From: JANJWP01 sp049301335
GTDB lineage: Bacteria > Patescibacteriota > Gracilibacteria > BD1-5 > UBA2023
Length of the DNA: 9,219 bases
Assembly (NCBI GenBank): GCA_049301335.1
Contig: JBAQKV010000096.1
Location: 1-9,219, forward strand
Direction of reading: 5' to 3'
The notes beneath the pieces are model-generated. The model was not told where the DNA came from and ran no database searches. It saw only the letters and a list, made by a program, of their open reading frames with translations. The translations under genes were made by a program, and so were the position numbers. Each line of letters opens with the position of its first letter. Position 1 is the first letter of the stretch. Positions 1 to 6,119 of this stretch are shown piece by piece.

Positions 1-51
1 GTATACTTAAGGGAATGAAGTAGATTTTTGCATCCCCTGAGAACATGTGAC

Positions 52-79
52 AAAATGGAGCGGTAACCGCTCCATTTTT
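52..79 (+). terminator. Rho-independent terminator-like hairpin next to the first gene
   Basis: A perfect 12-bp inverted repeat (52-63 with 67-78) closes on a 3-nt TAA loop, and T75-T79 form a U-tract. The opposite strand also ends in four T, so it could act in both directions. It most simply terminates a gene lying left of the window; one frame (3-23) ends in TAG and could be that gene's tail. It is odd that the T-tract ends only 3 nt before the ATG at 83, so it may instead be a leader hairpin or attenuator of the first gene. Confidence 0.7.
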
Positions 80-82
80 CGT

Positions 83-1771
83 ATGGCAGAATTCCATAAC
101 GCACCGGAAATCCGACAGAACGAAGCCCTTCCGCCGAAGGGAGTTTCGAAGGATACGACGGAAAAGAAGGAACATCCGGGCACCCAAGCCGCGCTCGCTT
201 TCGTGGAAAAGAATTTCTGAGACCTTCCCGACGAAGACAAGAAAGACATGAAGGTCGCGGAATCGACGGCCTTTCTCGGCGCGAATCCCGGTGCGGCCGA
301 CCTTTTCGCGCGCGTCATCAAACATTGCGAAGCGAACGGTAATTGAGTGAAGCTCGCGGGAGAATGTCAGGACGGATTGCCGATTTCCATTTCCGAAGTT
401 TCGAAACTCGCGGAAAAATTCGAAATAGCGCAAGTTGCGGAAGTTAAAATGAAGGCAGAGATCGTCGCGGAGAAGAAGACGGAAGTCGCGGAGAAGAAGA
501 CGGAAGAATTCGCACAAGTGGCAAAAGAGATGCGCGATAGGATCTCGAAATATCCTGGCATGTCTGAAAAATACGAACAAACTCTCGCCAAACTCGAATC
601 TGGAAAATTAGACGTCGAATCCAAGGAGGCAAAAATATTCGCCCATGATATCCTCTCCGACCTCAAGAAATCGTTCGAAGACGCCAAAGCGAACGGAGGC
701 GACACCTCCAAAGCCGCAGAAGACCTCCGTTTCTTCGCCGAAAAATTCCGCGACCTCGGCGTCATAAGCCATCAGGATTTTCGCGACCTCTTCAAGAACG
801 ATTCGCAAAAATCCAGCCCCGATACGAACAAATCCCCGGTAGACGGGCGTACCGCTCTCGCAGGCAACTTCAACTCGACCGGCGACGGACGCACGTTCTT
901 CGCCCTCGACCGAACATACCTCGGCGTATGAAAATTCGACGAGTTCGTCCGCGTCTCCCCTGATGGGAAAACCGCGAGCAAAGAAATCGTCGGCAAGTAC
1001 GGCTACTCACTCACGGTCGAACCCGTCCCGCTCGAAACCGGCAAAGCTGCCGCCAGAGAAATCCTCGCATGAGCGGAAAGCGATGTGAAGCACGTAACGG
1101 ACCAAGCGAAATTCGTAGAAGAAACCTTCGGTCCGGAAGGTTCGAAAATCCCGCCCCCTGAAGATCCCAAGTTCAAAGAGTATAAGGAAGCCGTCGACAA
1201 AATCGCCAAAGACAAGGGCATACAAATAGACGAACAAGACTCTAAAAAGACCCTCGCCGCCGTGAAGGACTCCATCAAAACCTCTTACGCACAAGCCCTC
1301 GAGAAAACTTCCAAAGCCCAAGCAGAACTGAAAGAACTCCAAAAAGAATCCGACGATTCTTCCGTAAAGGACGGTGAAAAGAAAGAAGAACAAGCCCGCG
1401 AAGCCATGGTATTCCTCGATCGGACCGGCATTTCCGCCCTCGGCCCCAAAGCCACCGAAGAACTTTTGAAGAAATTCGGCGCAGCGGGATGCGAAAACGG
1501 AAAACCGGTGAACCTTGAAAAATTCCTAAAGAATCAGGATTCCCTCGCTGCCGAATTCCGTACGTTCGTCTCAGAAAGGCTTAAATGACCTGAGTCCGTT
1601 TTCTTTGCAACGGACGGCAACCCGCCTCCGGCACTACGCATGACGATGAATGGCGAAGAGACGCCTTTCGAACTCAAAGCCGAATTCAAAAAAATAGGCC
1701 TTCTTACCGAAGACGGACACCTTAGTCTCGAAAAAGCCTCCGCACCGAAAACCGAAACCCAAACCGCCTAA
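83..1771 (+). CDS. Hypothetical charged coiled-coil protein, 562 aa, with five in-frame UGA (Gly) codons
   Basis: I do not recognise a family. Under the standard code this is five broken pieces. With UGA as Gly it is one uninterrupted frame from ATG 83 to TAA 1769-1771. The UGA codons are 46, 88, 283, 330 and 502 (positions 218, 344, 929, 1070 and 1586). The protein is very rich in Lys, Glu and Asp. It has no signal peptide or membrane segment, so it is probably cytoplasmic. Residues ~105-170 form a predicted coiled coil containing an exact repeated heptad, VAEKKTE (128-141). A second helical, Lys/Glu-rich stretch covers ~345-470. A non-helical, Gly- and Pro-containing segment (~250-330, including GDGRTFFALDRTYLGVG) separates them. 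ATG 83 is the only ATG downstream of the hairpin that opens the full frame; there is no Shine-Dalgarno. The frame is secure, the exact start less so, and the function is unknown. Confidence 0.8.
464..505 (+). repeat. Perfect 21-bp tandem duplication inside the first gene
   Basis: Two identical head-to-tail 21-bp units occupy 464-484 and 485-505. Each encodes the heptad VAEKKTE, giving VAEKKTEVAEKKTE at residues 128-141 of the first gene. The unit equals one coiled-coil heptad, so the duplication lengthens the coil without breaking its register. Exact identity at the DNA level, including third codon positions, suggests it is recent or prone to slippage. Confidence 0.9.
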
Positions 1772-1805
1772 ATTCCGGCGTGAAAATACAAACCAAAAAC
1801 CTCTT

Positions 1806-2210
1806 ATGAACGCCACTCCTATCCAAAAAGATTGGGCAGACGCCTTAACTGAAGCCACCACCTCCCTCGTCGCGGAAACCCGTCAGGAAAAAGCCATCCT
1901 CACCGGCAATTACGCCGGCTCGGTGGAAGCGATCCTCATGGATATGGACGTTCACGAGAAACTCGAAAAGGTTTCCGAAAATCTCGATTCGGCATATGCG
2001 CTCATGCAGTTCGGCGAGACGCGAGATCGCGCTACCGAAGCCTATTCTTCGGCGAACATACTCATCCACGAGCTCGAAAACGTCCAACTGACCGGGAGTG
2101 AAAAGAACAAGCTTTTTCATCTCACGAACCGCCTCATCGAAATCGGCCTCGAATTCGCCGTTCCGGCGCATACGATGGAAGAACACGCGGACATGAAATG
2201 TCCGGCGTAA
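1806..2210 (+). CDS. Small helical hypothetical protein, 134 aa
   Basis: An uninterrupted frame runs from ATG 1806 to TAA 2208-2210, without internal UGA. The product is acidic and predicted almost wholly alpha-helical. It has no signal peptide, membrane segment or recognisable motif, so I assign no function. It begins 34 nt after the stop of the 562-aa gene and overlaps the next gene by 13 nt if that gene starts at 2198, so the three are likely co-transcribed. Its C-terminal half (SAYALMQF to LEFAVPAH) loosely resembles that of the following gene in its pattern of Ala/Tyr and Glu-Lys positions, and the two may be distant paralogues. No Shine-Dalgarno precedes the start; the leader is A/C-rich. 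Confidence 0.75.
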   Translation: MNATPIQKDWADALTEATTSLVAETRQEKAILTGNYAGSVEAILMDMDVHEKLEKVSENLDSAYALMQFGETRDRATEAYSSANILIHELENVQLTGSEKNKLFHLTNRLIEIGLEFAVPAHTMEEHADMKCPA

Positions 2211-2599
2211 AACGGTTTTCTCAAAATTTCATTTCTTTGCCTTTATCCAAGATGACGATCGAATCGAAAAATAGCGACGGAGAAATCGAAAAGAAGGAAA
2301 CCAGTGCCATTTCCAACGGATCTAACGACGCCGTCCTCGGAATCGTGAACCTTCAGGACGCTCCATTCGAATTGAAAGCGGCGAACCTCCGCTCGATTAT
2401 CGAACACGGAAATAAAGCCGTAGAAAACGACGAAGGCTATGCGGCCGTAAAAAGCCACGTGGACGCGGCGTATGCGGTACTCCGCACCATCGATCCGAAT
2501 TCCCTTTCCGCAGAAGAGAAGGCAGTCTTCGACGAAATCGGGGAAGCGCATAACGACCTCGCCATGGAACTCGCCATGATGGACGAGCCGACGGAATAA
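2198..2599 (+). CDS. Small acidic helical hypothetical protein, 133 aa (or 115 aa)
   Basis: The frame ends at TAA 2597-2599. ATG 2198 overlaps the preceding gene by 13 nt, which would couple their translation. An in-frame ATG at 2252 would give 115 aa beginning MTIESKNSDG. The extra 18 residues (MSGVKRFSQNF...) are less acidic than the rest, so either start is possible, and neither has a Shine-Dalgarno. The body is acidic and helical with no signal peptide, membrane span or known motif. The core from about HVDAAYAVL to MELAMMDE resembles the C-terminal half of its neighbour in spacing. It is the last gene before the terminator at 2614-2644. Function unknown. Confidence 0.72.
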   Translation: MSGVKRFSQNFISLPLSKMTIESKNSDGEIEKKETSAISNGSNDAVLGIVNLQDAPFELKAANLRSIIEHGNKAVENDEGYAAVKSHVDAAYAVLRTIDPNSLSAEEKAVFDEIGEAHNDLAMELAMMDEPTE

Positions 2600-2613
2600 T
2601 CGGCCCCGTAGAT

Positions 2614-2644
2614 AAAAACCGCCCCATTCTCGGAGCGGTTTTTT
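2614..2644 (+). terminator. Intrinsic terminator of the left three-gene block
   Basis: A 9-bp stem (AAAAACCGC at 2614-2622 with GCGGTTTTT at 2635-2643) with a 12-nt loop is followed by a run of T through 2644. It starts 14 nt after the stop of the preceding gene. It separates the hypothetical-protein block from the toxin-antitoxin-like module. Confidence 0.88.
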
Positions 2645-2671
2645 CTTACGTATTTCCAAGTTTTTCTTACG
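2640..2671 (+). repeat. 11-bp direct repeat TTTTTCTTACG, two copies
   Basis: TTTTTCTTACG occurs at 2640-2650 and 2661-2671, 21 bp start to start. The first copy overlaps the terminator's T-tract. Two helical turns between copies would suit a protein-binding pair, but a duplication of the terminator tail explains it equally well. Confidence 0.45.
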
Positions 2672-2700
2672 GCCACCCGTATTATCAAACGGATATTTTC

Positions 2701-2748
2701 AAAACGTTTTTCAAATGATATCATTTTGATATACTATTGATAATATCA
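2701..2748 (+). promoter_or_regulatory. Palindrome-rich promoter/operator region of the toxin-antitoxin-like module
   Basis: Three palindromes lie in an AT-rich stretch just upstream of the antitoxin: AAAACGTTTT (2701-2710), AAATGATATCATTT (2713-2726) and TGATAATATCA (2738-2748). A TGATAT half-site overlaps the gap between the last two. Candidate -10 boxes are TATACT (2730-2735) and GATAAT (2739-2744); the T-rich -35 candidates near 2707-2713 are weak. RelB/DinJ-type antitoxins commonly repress their own promoter through such sites, so these are inferred operators. Confidence 0.55.
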
Positions 2749-2761
2749 CCAGCCAATAAAA

Positions 2762-3004
2762 ATGACTTCGCTCCTCCTGCGTCTCGACGAATCTTTGAAA
2801 AAAGAATTCGAAACGCTTACTTCCCAAAAAGGACTTTCCATGAATTTCGTTCTGACGAACTTCGTTCGGGCCTACACGAAAAATCCGGACATTATCCGGG
2901 TAAGTTTTGACGAGGTGGCATTCGATAAGGCTTGGGATTCGCCAGAAGTCAGAAAAGGCCTTTCGAACCTCGGAAAATCCCTTAAGAAAAAATGATTGTC
3001 CTAA
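2762..3004 (+). CDS. RelB/DinJ-like antitoxin, 80 aa, ending past an in-frame UGA
   Basis: This is the probable antitoxin of a type II toxin-antitoxin pair. The N-terminus (LLLRLDESLKKEFETL, then GLSMNFVLTNFVRAY) has the short beta-strand followed by two helices and the GLSMxxxLxxF pattern of RelB/DinJ ribbon-helix-helix proteins, which bind DNA as dimers. The C-terminal part (from about residue 45: IRVSFDEVAFDKAWDSP...) would be the toxin-binding tail, with a Lys-rich end. Under the standard code it would stop at TGA 2993-2995. Under table 25 that codon is Gly and the protein adds GLS before TAA 3002-3004. It overlaps the downstream toxin candidate by 13 nt. There is no Shine-Dalgarno, and the palindromic region upstream suggests autoregulation. 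The family call is by pattern only. Confidence 0.72.
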
Positions 3005-3339
3005 CGAAGACGTTTCAAAAATCCCTCTCGGCTTTCGATACCCGAATCGAGTACGAACTCATCTCCCTCATTTCAAAATACCATCGGGGCCTTTCGGTTT
3101 CGATGTTCCAAATTACGGAACACAACGACTACGTCATCCTTAAATGATACTTGAATGGGAAGCGCGTTCGGGTGGTGGTGGCAAAATACCTTCCCAACAC
3201 CTTCGTCCCGCTCGCGATATTCCGCAAAGAATCGAAAGCATGATGGAACGTCGGCAAAGATTTTCAGGCGGAGCAGTACGTTTCGAAAGCGAACGACGAT
3301 ATCGAAAACGACGCCTACGAAACGTTCGAAATAGAATAG
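2992..3339 (+). CDS. RelE/ParE-like toxin candidate, 115 aa, two UGA-Gly codons
   Basis: This frame is visible only when UGA is read as Gly: ATG 2992 to TAG 3337-3339, with UGA at codons 52 (3145-3147) and 85 (3244-3246). The product begins MIVLTKTFQKSLSAFDTRIE. Its core runs YVILKGYLNGKRVRVVVA, then PLAIFRKESKAGWN. Two N-terminal helices followed by a basic beta-sheet region with KGYLNGKRVRV resemble RelE/ParE-superfamily toxins, many of which are ribosome-dependent mRNA endonucleases. The acidic C-terminal tail (NDDIENDAYETFEIE) is longer than usual. Its position directly after, and overlapping, a RelB/DinJ-like gene supports the toxin role. Catalytic residues cannot be assigned with confidence, and a non-toxic host-like partner protein remains possible. 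It ends 1 nt before the stop of the convergent ABC gene. Confidence 0.65.
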
Positions 3340-3340
3340 G

Positions 3341-4000
3341 CTAAACCTCTTCCACCTTCCCTTCCCCCACTTTGAACCGCACGTCCGCCCTAGCGGCTAC
3401 GAGATCATCGTGGGTAATGGCGAGAATCGAGACCTCCGTTTCGTGCCGCAGTTCGCCGATGAGGTCCATGACCAGGTCGGCGTTTTTCCGGTCGAGGTTT
3501 CCCGTCGGTTCGTCCATGAACAAATACGGCACGTGCCCGACGAACGCCCTCGCGATAGCCACTCTCTGCTGTTCTCCGCCGGAGAGTTCGAACGGGTAGC
3601 GGTTTTCTTTTCCAGAAAGCCCCACACGACCAAGAATCGCTTCGGTATCGAAACGGCGTTCGAGCCCGTTGAGTTGGAGCGGAAGTTCGACGTTCTGTTC
3701 GACCGTGAGGTTCGGCACGAGGTGGAACTGTTGAAAAACGAAGGCGATATGTTTCCCCCGGAAACGCGTGCGCGCGTCTTCGTCCATTTGCGCGATATCG
3801 GTCTCGTCGAAAAAGACGTTGCCCGAATCGGGAACCACCAACCCCGACGCGAGGTTGAGAAGCGTGGATTTTCAAGATCCCGAAGGTCCGGTAACGGCAT
3901 AGAACGCGCCGTCCGGAAGGATGAAATTGGCATCGCGGAGGACTTCTACGGTCTCGTCGCCCGAGACGAACGACTTGGAGACGGCATGGATGCGAATCAT
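3341..4000 (-). CDS. LolD/YbbA-like ABC transporter ATPase, 219 aa, UGA in the Walker A motif
   Basis: This is a complete ABC ATPase of the MacB/LolD/FtsE/YbbA type, which powers extraction or export of lipids, lipoproteins or small molecules with a separate membrane permease. ATG 4000 opens MIRIHAVSKSFVSGDETV. Walker A is GPSGSGKST at 38-46, its Gly43 encoded by TGA (3872-3874). The Q-loop is FQQFHLVP (~89-96), the signature LSGGEQQR (139-146), Walker B LFMDEP (D163, E164) and the switch His H197. The stop is TAG 3341-3343. Under the standard code the gene is broken inside its nucleotide-binding loop, so a glycine reading is needed for function. It starts 27 nt after the SGNH esterase stop, so it is likely in an operon with it. 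No permease gene follows, since the next gene is convergent. The subfamily is not certain. Confidence 0.92.
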
Positions 4001-4027
4001 GGGAATGGGGGTGATTTTCGGCCTTCG

Positions 4028-4702
4028 CTACTTGGTAACGAGCTTTTCCTTTTTGAGGAATTCGAAAACGTTCTTGGCGACCACGGCGTATCCGGCGGCA
4101 TTGGGATGGAGACCGTCGCCGATGGTGAGCTTGGGGTCTTTCGCCACGCCTTCGAGAAGGAACGGCATGAATGGCAAACGGTCGTCCGCGGCGATTTTCG
4201 GGTGTACGGCTTCGAATTTTTCGAGATAGTCGGCACCGAGGTTCCGCGGAATCTTTACGCCGACGAGCGCGACCGGAACGCCTTTCGATTGGATTTTGTC
4301 AACGATGGCGCGGACGTTCTTATCCATCTGCTCGGGCGAAAGCCCCTGGAGGCCGTCGTTGGAACCGATGCAGACGACGACGAGCGACGGCAACGGGTCG
4401 GAAAGGAGCCAATCGGAGCGTTCGAGCAACCCGGCGGACGTATCGCCGGAAACCCCGGCATTCGTTACGCGGTAGTCGTACCCGTCGGCCTTGAGGAGTT
4501 TTTCCAACTGTGCCGGGTACGAGGATTCTGGCGGAAGTTCGTAGCCGGCCGTCAGCGAATCGCCCATGACGAGCACGGTTTTTTGCGACTCCGCCGTAAG
4601 TCTCGCCGCTTTCTCGGGAAACGTCGCCACCGAGCGCCCCGTCGTGAGGCACGATGCGAGGGCGAACGCCGGAACGAGCATGAGGAAAGCGGTAGTACGC
4701 AT
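4028..4702 (-). CDS. TesA-type SGNH/GDSL esterase, predicted lipoprotein, 224 aa
   Basis: Predicted serine esterase (acyl-CoA thioesterase I / arylesterase / lysophospholipase L1 group) hydrolysing acyl esters or thioesters. The N-terminus is a signal peptide with a lipobox LASC (15-18), predicting lipid anchoring at Cys18 and action outside the cytoplasmic membrane. The SGNH blocks are all present: GDSLTAGY (nucleophile Ser49), NAGVSGDT (Gly86), GSNDG (Asn115) and DGLHPN (Asp196 and His199). The PRNLG and PFLLEGVA segments fit the TesA/arylesterase branch. There is no internal UGA and the stop is TAG. It lies 33 nt after the MFS gene and 27 nt before the ABC ATPase on the same strand, so the three look co-transcribed. 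In E. coli tesA lies next to ybbA (ABC ATPase), which favours a linked envelope-lipid role. The substrate is not known. Confidence 0.9.
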   Translation of the reverse strand: MRTTAFLMLVPAFALASCLTTGRSVATFPEKAARLTAESQKTVLVMGDSLTAGYELPPESSYPAQLEKLLKADGYDYRVTNAGVSGDTSAGLLERSDWLLSDPLPSLVVVCIGSNDGLQGLSPEQMDKNVRAIVDKIQSKGVPVALVGVKIPRNLGADYLEKFEAVHPKIAADDRLPFMPFLLEGVAKDPKLTIGDGLHPNAAGYAVVAKNVFEFLKKEKLVTK

Positions 4703-4735
4703 GGGCGGGGTGTCGGGATCGTCGTTACTGACGGA

Positions 4736-6025
4736 CTAACCGGCCTTCTTCGGGGCGAAGATCGGATGGTGCGAGGATATTCCGAAATACGCCATCGGCA
4801 ACGCGAGAGCGAAAAAGCAGGCGGAAGCGGCATAGGTCCAAAACCCGATTTGGGTTCCGTAAACGGAGAGCTGAATGGAGTACAGCGCGTTCGCCACGAG
4901 CGGGCCGAAGATGTTGGCCAAGCTCATTGCCGAACCGTTGGTGCCGAGCGCGCGTCCGGCATGTCCGGGGGCGATACGGGAAATGAGCGCCGAAGTCGAG
5001 ACGTTCACGCTTCCGAAACCGACGGAAAAGAGCATGGGGATGGCGAAGGCCGCGACCACGAAGGGATTGATCGAAAAGAGGGCGAATGCGACCGTCATGA
5101 CGGACAATCCGAAGAGGAGCATGCCCTTTTCGAGGAACACCGCACGGACGTACTTGATCAGGAATCCCTGGAAGGCGATGCTCGTGAGTCCGACGATGCC
5201 GAACGCGTACCCTACGGACTGTTGGCTGACGTGGAAACGTTCCGGGAGAATGAATCCGAACGTCGACTGCATGCCCGAGAACCCGAACGCTACGGCGAAA
5301 GCCACGGCGTATACCGGAAGGAGTTCGGCCCAAGGGAACGGGGCAGAAAGTTCATGCTCGGGTTTCTTGGCGTGCCAAGCGTGGTGTTTCGGTTCGGGAA
5401 GCACGAAGTAGATGAGCAGGAGATCGATGAACATGACCGCTGCCGAGATGAGACCGACGGTATGCAATCCGAAGCCGGAAATGAATCCTCAAAGGGCCGG
5501 CCCGATGGTGAACCCCGCGCCGAACGCGGCACCGACCATACCCATTTTCACGGCCCGTTCCTTAGGATCGTAGAGGTCGCCGATGTACGCCTGGGTTACC
5601 GGGAACCCGCCCCCTGCCAAACCGGAAAGGAAACGTCCCGCGAGGAACGCGAGAATGCTCGAAGAGAGACCGAAGAACAGGTAGCCGGAAATGGCGAGCG
5701 AAGCGGTGAAGAGGAGCGTTTTCTTACGGCCGATGCGGTCGGAAAGCGAACCGAAAGTGATACCGCCGATGAGCATCCCGAGGGAAAAGAGCGAAAACGC
5801 GAGCCCGTTGGCCAATGCCGCCGGGTCGCTGACGACGCTGCCGAGGAAGTGGAAAAGCACCGCTCCCGAAGGATCGAGCCCGGCCGCCGCGCGCGTCGCG
5901 AAATCGCGGACCATCGGGGGCAATACCGGAATGATGAGCCCGAGGCCGAGAATGTCGAGAAAGGCCGTCAGGATGATGACTTTGAAAGCGCGGTCGGCCG
6001 AATGCGCGGAGGCGTGTTTGGACAA
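4736..6025 (-). CDS. MFS drug/H+ antiporter, TetA-like (DHA1 type), 429 aa, one UGA-Gly
   Basis: Major facilitator transporter with about 12 membrane segments, probably a proton-driven exporter of small hydrophobic compounds. The first helix carries DILGLGLIIPVLPP, typical of TetA/DHA1 proteins. Motif A, GSLSDRIGRKK, is at 92-102, and AGGGFPVTQAYIGDL follows. The helix-5 motif GAGFTIGPALGGF is split by TGA at codon 179 (5489-5491), where the family has Gly. Without recoding the gene would be two half-proteins. The loop between helices 1 and 2 (~42-74) is longer than usual. The start is taken as TTG 6025, giving MSKHASAHSADRAF just ahead of the first helix; no ATG or GTG lies in frame before an upstream stop, and there is no Shine-Dalgarno. 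The stop is TAG. It probably heads the operon with the esterase and ABC ATPase. The substrate cannot be told from sequence. Confidence 0.9.
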
Positions 6026-6048
6026 GGGATGAACGTAATGCGAATAGG

Positions 6049-6116
6049 GATGGGAAAACCGTCGGACCTGGCTCCTAGAGTCCTAAAGTCGCTGCGGTTC
6101 CGACGGTTTTTCCATC
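6049..6116 (-). terminator. Long-stem hairpin between the RND and MFS genes
   Basis: An 18-bp stem (6049-6066 with 6099-6116), interrupted only by one G-T pair, encloses a 32-nt loop. Its inner 12 bp (6055-6066 with 6099-6110) are perfect. It starts 3 nt after the RND stop codon. Read on the - strand the stem ends in four T then CCC, a weak U-tract; the + strand has five T. A terminator for the RND transcript is the simplest reading, and partial read-through into the MFS gene is possible. The large loop is atypical. Confidence 0.6.
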
Positions 6117-6119
6117 GAA

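Noticed and set aside
3..23. C-terminal tail of an upstream + strand gene (ILKGMK then TAG)
   Set aside because: It fits the terminator at 52-79, but seven codons are too few to support a gene call.
347..931. Separate genes at 347-931 and 1085-1588
   Set aside because: Both are in the same frame as ATG 83 and bounded only by TGA. They are segments of the single 562-aa gene.
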